NCBI GenBank assembly: GCA_023425615.1
Contig: JAFACJ010000745.1
Span: 1-7,077, forward strand
Source of the DNA: Actinomycetes bacterium
GTDB taxonomy: Bacteria; Actinomycetota; Actinomycetes; Streptosporangiales; Streptosporangiaceae
Reading direction: 5' to 3'
DNA length: 7,077 nt
Shown one piece after another: positions 1 through 6,355 of this stretch (the stretch's first letter is position 1; each line of letters begins with the position of its first letter). The notes under the pieces were generated by a model that made no database searches, had not been told where the DNA came from, and saw only the letters and a list, made by a program, of their open reading frames with translations. The translations under genes and the position numbers were made by a program.

Positions 1-2078
1 ATCCGCACCCCGCCGTGGAGCTTGCGGAGCTGGGAGACGTGCAGCAGGCCGTCCTTGCCCGGCATGAGGGAGACGAACGCGCCGAAGGTGGTGGTCTTCA
101 CGACCGTGCCCAGGTAGCGCTCGCCGATCTCCGGCAGGTGCGGGTTGGCGATCGAGTTGATCGCCTGGCGGGCGGCCTCGGCCGACGGGCCGTTGGTGGC
201 GCCCACGTAGATGGTGCCGTCGTCCTCGATGGTGATCTCGGCGCCGGTGTCCGCCTGGATCGAGTTGATCATCTTGCCCTTGGGGCCGATGACCTCGCCG
301 ATCTTGTCGACCGGGACCTTGATGGTGATGATCCGCGGCGCGTACTCGCTCATCTCCGAGGCGCCCTCGATGGCGTCCTGCATGACGTCGAGGATCGCCA
401 GCCGCGCCCCGCGGGCCTGGCGCAGCGCGGCGGCCAGCACCTCGGCGGGGATGCCGTCGAGCTTGGTGTCCAGCTGGAGCGCGGTGATCAGCTCGCGGGT
501 GCCGGCGACCTTGAAGTCCATGTCGCCGAACGCGTCCTCGGCGCCGAGGATGTCGGTGAGGGTGACGTACTCGCCGCCCTCGTGGATGAGGCCCATCGCG
601 ATGCCGGCGACCGGCGACTTCAGCGGCACGCCCGCGTCCAGCAGCGACATCGTCGAGGCGCAGACCGAGCCCATCGACGTCGAGCCGTTGGAGCCCAGCG
701 CCTCGGAGACCTGGCGGATGGCGTAGGGGAACTCCTCGCGCGTGGGCAGCACCGGCAGCAGCGCCCGCTCGGCCAGCGCGCCGTGGCCGATCTCGCGGCG
801 CTTGGGCGACCCGACCCGGCCCGTCTCCCCGGTGGAGTAGGGCGGGAAGTTGTAGTGGTGCATGTAGCGCTTGGTGTTGTCGGGGTTCAGCGTGTCGATC
901 GTCTGCTCCATGCGGAGCATGTTCAGCGTGGTGACCCCGAGGATCTGGGTCTCGCCGCGCTCGAACAGCGCCGAGCCGTGCACCCGCGGCACCACGTGCG
1001 CCTCGGCCGACAGCTGGCGGATGTCCTTGACGCCGCGCCCGTCGATGCGCACCCCGTCGCGGATGATCCGCTCGCGGATGAGCTTCTTGGTCAGGGAGCG
1101 CAGGGCCGCGGGGATCTCCTTCTCCCTGCCCTCGAACTGCTCGGTGAGCTTCTCGGCGGTCTCGGCCTGGATCTCCGAGAGCCGGTCCTCGCGCTCCTGC
1201 TTGCCGGCGATGGTCAGCGCCTGCGCCAGCTCCGCGGAGGCGGCGGCGGTCACGGCCTCCAGGACGTCGTCCTCGTAGTCGAGGAAGATCGGGTACTCGG
1301 CCGTCTCCTTGGCCGCGATCTTGGCGAGCTCGGACTGCGCCCGGCACAGCTCCTTGATGAAGGGCTTGGCCGCGTCGAGGCCCTGGGCGACGCTCTCCTC
1401 GGTGGGCCCTACCGAGCCCTCGGCCACCAGGCCGAGGGTGTGGAGGGTGGACTCGGCCTCCACCATCATGATCGCGACATCGCCGTCGGGCAGCGCGCGC
1501 CCGGCCACGACCATGTCGAAGGTGGCCCGCTCCAGTTCGGCGTGGGTGGGGAAGGCCACCCACTGGCCGTCGATCAGCGCGACGCGCACGCCGCCGATCG
1601 GGCCGGAGAACGGCAGTCCCGCCAGCTGGGTGGACATCGAGGCGGCGTTGATGGCCACCACGTCGTACAGGTGCTGGGGGTCGAGCGACATGACCGTCAC
1701 CACGACCTGGATCTCGTTGCGCAGGCCCTTGACGAAGGACGGGCGCAGCGGCCGGTCGATGAGCCGGCAGGTGAGGATGGCGTCCTCCGACGGGCGCCCC
1801 TCGCGGCGGAAGAACGCGCCGGGGATGCGCCCCGCGGCGTACATCCGCTCCTCGACGTCGACCGTCAGCGGGAAGAAGTCGAGATTGTCCTTGGGCCGCT
1901 TGGACGCGGTGGTCGCGGACAGGACCATGGTCTCGTCGTCCAGATAGACGACGGAGGAGCCCGCCGCCTGGCGGGCGAGTCTGCCGGTCTCGAACCGGAC
2001 TTTGCGGATGCCGAACGAGCCGTTGTCGATCACGGCCTCGGAGCTGTGAGCTCCGTCGATCCGAATGGCGTCGGACAC
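1..2078 (-). CDS. pnp: Polynucleotide phosphorylase (PNPase), 3' end cut by window edge
   Basis: PNPase is a cytoplasmic trimeric 3'-to-5' exoribonuclease that uses phosphate to release nucleoside diphosphates; in actinobacteria it also adds 3' tails. I read 692 codons from a GTG at 2078. This start is set by GGAGG at 2089-2085 with 6 nt spacing and by the usual N-terminus ([20 protein letters not shown]). The first RNase PH-like domain has the classic [20 protein letters not shown] segment. A helical linker follows, then the second RNase PH domain from about residue 340 (DGRGVKDIR). Its active-site block [14 protein letters not shown] carries D515, D521 and K523, matching E. coli D486, D492 and K494. 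A KH domain has GPKGK at 598-602, and an S1 domain begins near residue 645 ([10 protein letters not shown]). About 30-100 residues should lie beyond the window. It follows rpsO, as in most bacteria, behind a 319-nt structured gap. Nothing looks broken. Confidence 0.97.
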   Translation of the reverse strand, partial: MSDAIRIDGAHSSEAVIDNGSFGIRKVRFETGRLARQAAGSSVVYLDDETMVLSATTASKRPKDNLDFFPLTVDVEERMYAAGRIPGAFFRREGRPSEDAILTCRLIDRPLRPSFVKGLRNEIQVVVTVMSLDPQHLYDVVAINAASMSTQLAGLPFSGPIGGVRVALIDGQWVAFPTHAELERATFDMVVAGRALPDGDVAIMMVEAESTLHTLGLVAEGSVGPTEESVAQGLDAAKPFIKELCRAQSELAKIAAKETAEYPIFLDYEDDVLEAVTAAASAELAQALTIAGKQEREDRLSEIQAETAEKLTEQFEGREKEIPAALRSLTKKLIRERIIRDGVRIDGRGVKDIRQLSAEAHVVPRVHGSALFERGETQILGVTTLNMLRMEQTIDTLNPDNTKRYMHHYNFPPYSTGETGRVGSPKRREIGHGALAERALLPVLPTREEFPYAIRQVSEALGSNGSTSMGSVCASTMSLLDAGVPLKSPVAGIAMGLIHEGGEYVTLTDILGAEDAFGDMDFKVAGTRELITALQLDTKLDGIPAEVLAAALRQARGARLAILDVMQDAIEGASEMSEYAPRIITIKVPVDKIGEVIGPKGKMINSIQADTGAEITIEDDGTIYVGATNGPSAEAARQAINSIANPHLPEIGERYLGTVVKTTTFGAFVSLMPGKDGLLHVSQLRKLHGGVR

Positions 2079-2264
2079 GGGAAACCTCCAGGTTCCGTAG
2101 TTCCCCGCTCCCGCATCTCGCGCTCGAGATCCCTGCCGGTCTTCGATCGAAGCCCGCGGATCGCCGCGATCCGGTGGCCACTACCGAGGACCGGCCCTCG
2201 AAAGCCGGAAGAGCGTTCGCGGGCTGTGTGTATTTCGGGCCGCCACCGTGGGTGCCGTCGGCCC
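2079..2264 (-). promoter_or_regulatory. Structured pnp 5' leader, candidate Actino-pnp-type RNA
   Basis: The stretch before pnp is dense in inverted repeats. In transcript order: 2264-2237 (GGGCCG/CGGCCC outside, CACC/GGTG inside); 2208-2191 (CCGGC/GCCGG, 8-nt loop); 2173-2157 (perfect 7-bp CGGATCG/CGATCCG, 3-nt loop); 2152-2141 (perfect 12-nt palindrome CTTCGATCGAAG); 2130-2115 (perfect 6-bp ATCTCG/CGAGAT, 4-nt loop); and 2096-2080 (GGAACC, UGGA loop, GGUUUCC with one bulged U). The last one places the SD GGAGG half in the loop and half in the stem, so folding could limit ribosome access. A conserved actinobacterial RNA motif named Actino-pnp is known from 5' UTRs of exoribonuclease genes and is thought to serve PNPase feedback control. 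I infer that this leader may hold it; I could not align it to the model. Some of these repeats may be chance in high-GC DNA. Confidence 0.5.
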
Positions 2265-2283
2265 TTGTTGTCATACCGGGATG
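2263..2283 (-). promoter_or_regulatory. Copy 1 of a shared 21-nt element, upstream of pnp
   Basis: Read on the minus strand this is CATCCCGGTATG followed by ACAACAAGG. It matches the element at 6341-6321 at 19 of 21 positions; both differences are A versus G. The first 12 bases are an imperfect palindrome (CAT-N-CCGG-N-ATG, 10 of 12 symmetric). It lies about 185 nt upstream of the pnp GTG and ends where the leader hairpins begin. It could be a repressor or activator site, or a promoter with TATGAC as a -10-like box; I see no convincing -35 partner at 16-18 nt. Confidence 0.45.
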
Positions 2284-2355
2284 CCGAGTGCCGTGGCCCC
2301 TGCTGAGCGGTAGCCCCGTAGTCCCCGATCCCGGCGGCCTTCTCTTGTGAAACGA

Positions 2356-2386
2356 GGGAGCGGCCCTGATCCCCTGGGCCACTCCC
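2356..2386 (-). terminator. Terminator-like hairpin after rpsO
   Basis: Starting 11 nt past the rpsO stop, an 11-bp stem (GGGAGTGGCCC against GGGCCGCTCCC, one U-G wobble) closes a 9-nt loop. It is followed by TCGTTTC, so the T-tract is poor, as is common in high-GC actinobacteria. It could end part of the rpsO transcription, or act as an RNase processing or stabilising stem between rpsO and pnp. The bases between this stem and the element at 2283 show no clear feature beyond short GGGG/CCCC runs. Confidence 0.55.
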
Positions 2387-2397
2387 CCGTGTCTCCG

Positions 2398-2667
2398 CTA
2401 GCGGCGCAGACCCAGTCGTTCGATGAGCTGGCGGTAGCGGCTGATGTCCTTGTTCTGCAGGTACTTCAGCAGCCGGCGGCGTCGGCCGACCAGCAGGAGC
2501 AGACCGCGGCGGCTGTGGTGGTCGTGCTTGTGCGCCTTGAGGTGCTCGGTCAGATCGTTGATGCGCCGGGTCAGCAGCGCGACCTGGACCTCCGGGGATC
2601 CGGTGTCACCCTCAGTGGTCGCATACTCGGCGATGATCTGGTTCTTGACGGCGGTGTCCAGGGACAC
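2398..2667 (-). CDS. rpsO: 30S ribosomal protein S15
   Basis: S15 is a primary-binding small-subunit protein that contacts 16S rRNA and helps form bridges to the 50S subunit. The product is 89 residues, the standard bacterial S15 length counting the initiator. It runs from [20 protein letters not shown] through [20 protein letters not shown], the basic [20 protein letters not shown] block, to [13 protein letters not shown]. The GTG start at 2667 is chosen over an upstream in-frame extension because AAGGAG at 2677-2672 lies 4 nt before it and because the family begins here. ribF is upstream and pnp downstream. S15 commonly represses its own mRNA by binding leader structure; this leader has candidate structures (separate entries). 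Confidence 0.98.
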   Translation of the reverse strand: MSLDTAVKNQIIAEYATTEGDTGSPEVQVALLTRRINDLTEHLKAHKHDHHSRRGLLLLVGRRRRLLKYLQNKDISRYRQLIERLGLRR

Positions 2668-2727
2668 GTGACTCCTTCGAAGTGCTCGACACCCGCAGCC
2701 ACAGCCGCAGAGTGCGCTCGAATGACT

Positions 2728-2746
2728 CGTGTTGGTTTCCAACACG
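2728..2746 (-). repeat. 19-nt perfect palindrome in the rpsO leader
   Basis: CGTGTTGG, a 3-nt centre (AAA on the minus strand), then CCAACACG: eight paired bases on each side with no mismatch. It lies about 60 nt before the rpsO start. As RNA it would be a stable hairpin and a candidate S15 autoregulation element. As DNA it is the right size for a dimeric regulator site. The sequence does not tell these apart. Confidence 0.5.
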
Positions 2747-2778
2747 TGTCCGCCGCCATGAGGGAGCAGCGAACAACG

Positions 2779-2812
2779 CACCGGGACGAAATCCCGATGA
2801 CTACTTACCGTA
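2779..2812 (-). promoter_or_regulatory. Probable rpsO promoter region and 5' hairpin
   Basis: Just after the ribF stop, TACGGT (2812-2807) fits the actinobacterial -10 pattern TANNNT, in a locally AT-richer patch. About 8 nt further on is a hairpin, CAUCGGGA/UCCCGGUG (2799-2792 and 2786-2779), with 8 pairs including one U-G and a 5-nt loop. A -35 is unclear: GTGACG at the end of ribF is spaced about 20 nt away, which is too far. If the TSS is near 2800, the hairpin would form the very 5' end of the rpsO mRNA, where such stems often protect transcripts. Confidence 0.35.
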
Positions 2813-2823
2813 TCACGGCGATT

Positions 2824-3765
2824 CTAGGCGCGCGTCACTTCGCGGGCGCGTTCGACGTCACGCCGCATCTCCTCGATCAGATCGTCGATGGAGGAGAACT
2901 TGACCATGCCGCGGATCCTGACGACGAAGTCGACGGCGACGTGCTCGCCGTACAGGTCGAGGTCGTCACGGTCCAGGGCGTAGGCCTCGACCGTGCGGGT
3001 GACGCCCTCGAAGGTGGGGTTGGTGCCCACGGAGATCGCGGCGGGCCAGCGGGCCGCGGGGTAGCGCTCGGAGTCGCAGACCAGGTAGCCGGCGTACACC
3101 CCGTCGGCGGGGATGGCGGTGTGCGGCAGCGACTCCACGTTGGCGGTGGGGAAGCCCAGTGCCCTGCCGCGCTGGTGCCCGCGCACCACCACGCCCTCGA
3201 CCCGGTGCGGGCGGCCCAGCAGATGCGCGGCGTCCTCCACCGCGCCCTCGGCCAGCCGCTCCCTGATCGCGGTGGAGGAGATCGTGTCGCCGTCGGCCAC
3301 CAGAGGCACCCCTTCTGCCATGAAGTCATATTTCTCGCCCAGCTCACGCAGCAGCGCGATGTCGCCCTTGGCGCGGTGGCCGAAGCGGAAGTCCTCGCCC
3401 ACGATCACCCGCGCCGCGTGCAGCCTGTCCACCAGGACCGACTGCACGAACTCGTCGGGTCCCATCCGGGACAGCTCCAGGGTGAAGGGCAGCACCATGA
3501 CGGCGTCGGCGCCCAGTTCGGCCAGCAGTTCGGGCCGCCGCGCGCCGGACGACAGCAGCGGCGGGTGGCTGCCGGGCCGCACCACCTCGTCGGGATGCGG
3601 ATCGAAGGTGATCACCACGCAGGGCAGCCCGAGATCGGCGGCCAGTTCGGCGGCCCGGGCGATCACCTTCTGGTGGCCCCGGTGCACCCCGTCGAACACC
3701 CCGATGGTGACGACCGACCTGCCCCAGTCCCGGGGCACCTCATCGAGGCCGTACCAACGCCGCAC
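2824..3765 (-). CDS. ribF: Bifunctional riboflavin kinase / FAD synthetase
   Basis: RibF phosphorylates riboflavin to FMN and then adenylylates FMN to FAD, in the cytoplasm. The product is 313 residues, normal for the family. The N-terminal nucleotidyltransferase domain shows TIGVFDGVHRGHQKVI with the nucleotide-binding HRGH at 28-31, then TFDPHP (53-58), GEDFRFGH (123-130) and ISSTAIR (162-168). The C-terminal kinase domain has GRALGFPTAN (200-209, metal/ATP loop), SVGTNPTF, and TVEAYALD, whose E260 fits the catalytic Glu of the actinobacterial enzyme, then LYG. The GTG start at 3765 is favoured over the 40-residue longer frame because GGGAG (3777-3773) lies 7 nt upstream and MRRWYGLDEVP is the usual actinobacterial beginning. 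The 150-nt gap to hlyIII suggests its own promoter; TAGAGT at 3871-3866 is a weak -10 candidate. I found no FMN riboswitch pattern. Confidence 0.97.
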   Translation of the reverse strand: MRRWYGLDEVPRDWGRSVVTIGVFDGVHRGHQKVIARAAELAADLGLPCVVITFDPHPDEVVRPGSHPPLLSSGARRPELLAELGADAVMVLPFTLELSRMGPDEFVQSVLVDRLHAARVIVGEDFRFGHRAKGDIALLRELGEKYDFMAEGVPLVADGDTISSTAIRERLAEGAVEDAAHLLGRPHRVEGVVVRGHQRGRALGFPTANVESLPHTAIPADGVYAGYLVCDSERYPAARWPAAISVGTNPTFEGVTRTVEAYALDRDDLDLYGEHVAVDFVVRIRGMVKFSSIDDLIEEMRRDVERAREVTRA

Positions 3766-3915
3766 CTGCTCGCTCCCTAGCTCACTGAGCCCGCCCAACG
3801 CCTTGCTCGGGACAAGCCTGCCATGCCCGGAGCCGCGACGAAGACGCCGCACCCCCGTTGGCACGACTCTACTTGCCGGTATCAAGCGACCGCCCAGTGC
3901 CCGGCACCACCGCGC

Positions 3916-4581
3916 TCAAGCCCGGTAGACGACCAGGGAAACCGCGATGTACTGGCACACATAGGCCGCCAGCGTGAAGGCGTGGAACACCTCGTGGAAG
4001 CCGAACCAGCGGGGCGAGGGGTCGGGCCGCTTCATGGCGTAGATCACGCCTCCGGCGCTGTAGAGCGCGCCGCCTGCGATGATCAGGACGCTGGCGGCGA
4101 CACCGGCTCCGGCGAAGAACTGCGGCAGCGCCAGCACCGCCACCCAGCCCAGGCCGATGTAGCAGACGGTGGACAGCCAGCGCGGCGCCGTGACCCACAC
4201 GGTCTTGAAGACCACCCCGGCCAGCGCGCCGACCCAGACCCCGGCCAGCAGCACCACCCGGAGGGTGCCCTCCAGCGCCAGCAGGACGAAGGGCGTGTAC
4301 GTGCCGGCGATGATCACATAGATGTTCGCGTGGTCGAAGCGGCGCATCGCCGCGGTGCCGCGGGGCCCGAACTGGTTGCGGTGGTAGGTCGCCGAGATGC
4401 CGAACAGCAGCCCGGAGGCGACCGCGTAGACCGCCGCGCCGATCCGCGCCTGCAGGGTCGGCCCGAAGGTGACCAGGACCAGGCCGCCGATCAGCGCCGC
4501 GGGGAAGGCTCCCAGGTGCAGCCAGCCCCGCAGCCGCGGTTTGAGGGGCAGTTCGGTGACGCGTTCCAGGGTCCGGACCAT
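3916..4581 (-). CDS. Hemolysin III / TrhA (PAQR-like) family membrane protein
   Basis: This is a 221-residue integral membrane protein with about seven hydrophobic segments and short basic loops. It carries the hallmarks of the HlyIII/TrhA branch of the progestin-adipoQ receptor superfamily: SATYHR (S63, H67), RRFDHANIYVIIAGTYTP (D83, H84), and HEVFHAFT near the end (H196, H200). In related PAQR proteins equivalent Ser, His and Asp residues form a metal-binding hydrolase-like site inside the membrane. Bacterial members are linked to membrane-energy or lipid homeostasis; a true haemolytic role is doubtful. I chose ATG 4581 because GGAGG (4590-4586) lies 4 nt before it; the ATG five codons earlier has no SD. 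It sits between truB and ribF, where it is functionally out of place, and palindromes before it suggest separate control. The substrate cannot be read from sequence. Confidence 0.92.
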   Translation of the reverse strand: MVRTLERVTELPLKPRLRGWLHLGAFPAALIGGLVLVTFGPTLQARIGAAVYAVASGLLFGISATYHRNQFGPRGTAAMRRFDHANIYVIIAGTYTPFVLLALEGTLRVVLLAGVWVGALAGVVFKTVWVTAPRWLSTVCYIGLGWVAVLALPQFFAGAGVAASVLIIAGGALYSAGGVIYAMKRPDPSPRWFGFHEVFHAFTLAAYVCQYIAVSLVVYRA

Positions 4582-4597
4582 ACTTCCTCCACACATG

Positions 4598-4628
4598 ACC
4601 TACGTATCCGTAGGTTACGGCATCGTAA
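4598..4628 (-). promoter_or_regulatory. Double-palindrome operator/promoter region of the hlyIII gene
   Basis: Two perfect inverted repeats abut here. The first is ACCTACG, a 4-nt centre, CGTAGGT (4598-4615). The second is TTACG, a 4-nt centre, CGTAA (4615-4628, sharing base 4615). Read on the minus strand, TACGAT (4627-4622) fits TANNNT as a -10 and would put a TSS near 4615, about 34 nt before the ATG, with the larger palindrome just downstream of it. That arrangement is typical of repressor sites such as those of TetR-like regulators. TAGGT recurs at 4611-4615 and 4631-4635, 20 nt apart. No regulator gene is in the window, and no -35 is obvious. Confidence 0.45.
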
Positions 4629-4652
4629 GTTAGGTCGGGAACGTGATGATGT

Positions 4653-5525
4653 TCACGCGAAAACCGCGAGCGGCCTCGCCTGCCGCCCCTTCTCCTCCAC
4701 CAGCGACAGCAGCTCGCCGTCCGGGCCGAAGACGCCGATCGGGCCCTCCCCCAGGCCCAGGGCCGGCAGCCTGCCGCCGTGTGCGACGAGGCGCGCCTCC
4801 TCCTCGGTGACGTCGCGGCGCGGGAAGGCAGCGGCCACCGCCTCGGCGATCGGCAGGATCTCGCAGTCCTCGGCGAGCTGCTCCAGCGTGCGCGCCCGGT
4901 CCAGCCGGTAGGGGCCGACCGCGGTGCGGCGCAGCGCCGTCAGATGCCCGCCGACGCCCAGCGCCTCCCCCAGGTCGCGGGCCAGCGCCCGGATGTAGGT
5001 GCCGGACGAGCAGGACACCGAGACGTCCACGTCGACGACGTCGCCGCCGCGGCGCACCTCCAGGACGTCGAAGCCGTGCACGGTCACCGGACGCGCCGCC
5101 AGGGCCACCTCCTCGCCCTGCCTTGCCCGCTTGTAGGCGCGCTGCCCGTTCACCTTGATCGCGCTGACCTGGGGCGGCACCTGCCGGATCTCCCCCGTCA
5201 GCGCCTTCACCCCGTCGGCGATCAGCGCGTCCGTGAGATGCCCGGCCGGGACCGCCCCGGCCGGCTCGCCCTCGGCGTCGTCGGTGGTGGTGCGCTCCCC
5301 CAGCCGGATCGTGCCGTCGTAGACCTTGGAGGTGAGCGCCAGATGCCCCAGCAGCCGCGTCGCCTTCTCCACCCCGACCACCAGCACCCCGGTGGCCATC
5401 GGGTCCAGGGTGCCGGCGTGGCCGACCCTGCGGGTACCGGCCAGCCGCCGCATCCTGGCCACCACGTCGTGGGAGGTCCAGCCGGCCGGCTTGTCGACGA
5501 TCACCAGCCCCGACACCGGGCTCAC
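4653..5525 (-). CDS. truB: tRNA pseudouridine(55) synthase
   Basis: TruB converts U55 in the T-loop of nearly all elongator tRNAs to pseudouridine and also has RNA-chaperone activity. The 290-residue product begins SPVSGLVIVDKPAGWTSHDVV and carries the catalytic motif GHAGTLDPMATGVL with the nucleophile at D41. VYDGTIRLGERTTTDDAEGE, PPQVSAIKVNGQRAYKRARQG and CSSGTYIRALARDLGEALG follow in the expected order. The region after about residue 200 is the actinobacterial-style C-terminal RNA-binding segment. The start is GTG at 5525, whose GTGA overlaps the rbfA stop, so translation is probably coupled to rbfA; a GAGG about 7 nt upstream lies inside the rbfA tail. Downstream is a short gap and then hlyIII. 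Confidence 0.97.
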   Translation of the reverse strand: MSPVSGLVIVDKPAGWTSHDVVARMRRLAGTRRVGHAGTLDPMATGVLVVGVEKATRLLGHLALTSKVYDGTIRLGERTTTDDAEGEPAGAVPAGHLTDALIADGVKALTGEIRQVPPQVSAIKVNGQRAYKRARQGEEVALAARPVTVHGFDVLEVRRGGDVVDVDVSVSCSSGTYIRALARDLGEALGVGGHLTALRRTAVGPYRLDRARTLEQLAEDCEILPIAEAVAAAFPRRDVTEEEARLVAHGGRLPALGLGEGPIGVFGPDGELLSLVEEKGRQARPLAVFA

Positions 5526-5983
5526 GACTCGTCCTCGTCGTCTTCCGCCTCGTCCTCTTCGGCCTCTTCGTCGGTCTTGTAGGGGTTGGCGTCGCCCGCG
5601 TGCCGCGCGCCCACCGCCTTGGCCGCCACCTCCGCGTCCTGCTCCTTGGCCTGGGCCAGGAGCCGCTCGATGTGGTGGGCGTTCTCCATCACGCCGTCCA
5701 GCTCGAACGTCAGCGAAGGGGTGTGCCGGATCCCGGTCCTGCGGCCGACCTCCGAGCGGATGACACCCTTGGCGCTCTCCAGCGCCGCGGCGGTCCCCGC
5801 CTTCTCCTCGTCCGTGCCGTACACCGTGTAGAACACGGTGGCGTCCCGCAGATCGTTCGTCAGCCGGGCGTCGGTGATCGTCACGAACCCCAGCCTGGGG
5901 TCCTTGATCCGCCGCTCCAGCAGCTCCGCCACGATCTGCTGAATCCGGTCGGCGAGCTTGCGCGCCCGCGCCGCATCCACCAT
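5522..5983 (-). CDS. rbfA: Ribosome-binding factor A
   Basis: RbfA is a KH-fold protein that binds pre-30S particles near the 5' end of 16S rRNA and helps late maturation, notably in the cold. The 153-residue product has ARARKLADRIQQIVAELLER, then IKDPRLGFVTITDARLTNDL and IRHTPSLTFELDG, all expected in order. The C-terminus after about residue 120 is a low-complexity acidic tail of mostly Glu and Asp, with no fold implied; such tails are frequent in actinobacterial RbfA. The ATG at 5983 has GAGGAG (5995-5990) 6 nt upstream. That SD is also the codons for the last Glu residues of the DUF503 protein, and only 3 nt separate the genes. It overlaps truB by 4 nt. Confidence 0.97.
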   Translation of the reverse strand: MVDAARARKLADRIQQIVAELLERRIKDPRLGFVTITDARLTNDLRDATVFYTVYGTDEEKAGTAAALESAKGVIRSEVGRRTGIRHTPSLTFELDGVMENAHHIERLLAQAKEQDAEVAAKAVGARHAGDANPYKTDEEAEEDEAEDDEDES

Positions 5984-5986
5984 GGC

Positions 5987-6283
5987 CTACTCCTCGTCGT
6001 CATAGATCCGCTGCCGCGCCGACAGCAGTTCGATCTCCGGGCGGCCGGCGACCAGCCGCTCGCATTTCTCCAGGACCTCACGGCAGTTGCCGGCCGTCGC
6101 CGACACCACGGCGATCCCGATCTCGGCCCTGCGGTACAGCTCATGGTCGCCGGTCTCGGCCGCGGCGACCGATGGGAAGCGCTTGAGGACCTCCGCGATG
6201 ACGGGTCGCACGACCCCTCGTTTCTCCTTCAGCGAGTGAACGTCGCCGAGGAGGAGATCCAACGTCAAAGCCCCTATAAACAT
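5987..6283 (-). CDS. DUF503 family protein
   Basis: This small protein (98 residues from ATG 6283) belongs to the DUF503/YlxP-like family, conserved between infB and rbfA in Gram-positive genomes. Its biochemical role is not established; the location suggests ribosome assembly or translation. It has the family core: MFIGALTLDLLLGDVHSLKEKR, GVVRPVIAEVLKRFPSVAAAE, and the C-terminal VLEKCERLVAGRPEIELLSARQRIYDDEE. ATG 6283 matches where the family usually begins, but no SD precedes it. An in-frame TTG at 6313 has AAGGAG (6324-6319) at 5 nt spacing and would add ten residues (MLPERRALSN). Which start is used is open. The stop lies 3 nt before rbfA, with rbfA's SD inside its last codons. Confidence 0.9.
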   Translation of the reverse strand: MFIGALTLDLLLGDVHSLKEKRGVVRPVIAEVLKRFPSVAAAETGDHELYRRAEIGIAVVSATAGNCREVLEKCERLVAGRPEIELLSARQRIYDDEE

Positions 6284-6305
6284 GTTTGATAAGGCCCGTC
6301 GCTCT

Positions 6306-6330
6306 GGCAGCAAGCTGGCTCCTTGCTGCC
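6306..6330 (-). promoter_or_regulatory. Hairpin overlapping the SD and TTG start of DUF503
   Basis: GGCAGCAAG (6330-6322) pairs perfectly with CTTGCTGCC (6314-6306) across a 7-nt loop. Half of the only good SD (AAGGAG, 6324-6319) is in the 5' arm and half in the loop, while the TTG candidate start (6313-6311) is in the 3' arm. Folding of the RNA would therefore hide this initiation site. The 5' arm is also the end of the 21-nt shared element. Alternatively it is a DNA operator or a 5' stabilising stem. Confidence 0.5.
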
Positions 6331-6341
6331 ATACCGGGATG
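6321..6341 (-). promoter_or_regulatory. Copy 2 of the shared 21-nt element, upstream of DUF503
   Basis: On the minus strand it reads CATCCCGGTATG then GCAGCAAGG, 19 of 21 identical to the copy at 2283-2263 before pnp. It sits 7 nt upstream of the TTG candidate and 37 nt upstream of ATG 6283. TACCAT (6345-6340), which overlaps its start, fits TANNNT as a possible -10. Confidence 0.45.
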
Positions 6342-6355
6342 GTAGGCGGCGTGGG

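Noticed and set aside
15..2306. 763-codon open frame on the plus strand
   Set aside because: It is antisense to pnp, whose motifs are unmistakable. High GC codon bias leaves stop-free antisense frames; the product is low-complexity Gly/Arg/Asp/Leu with no recognisable domain.
2668..2781. N-terminal extension of rpsO
   Set aside because: S15 begins at the GTG with a good SD; the extension is Cys/Gly-rich and overlaps the leader hairpins.
2347..3780. 477-codon open frame on the plus strand
   Set aside because: It covers rpsO and ribF antisense and crosses their intergenic region without any domain signal.
3766..3885. 40-residue N-terminal extension of ribF
   Set aside because: It does not resemble RibF, and an SD is correctly placed for GTG 3765.
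3872..3915. Short GTGC/GCAC inverted repeat after the hlyIII stop as a terminator
   Set aside because: The stem is only 4 bp with no T-tract, too weak to call.
3869..4594. Alternative minus-strand frame over hlyIII
   Set aside because: It is a shadow frame rich in Arg, Pro and Gly; the overlapping frame has clear membrane segments and HlyIII motifs.
3823..4911. 362-codon open frame on the plus strand
   Set aside because: It is antisense to hlyIII and part of truB, with biased composition and no family resemblance.
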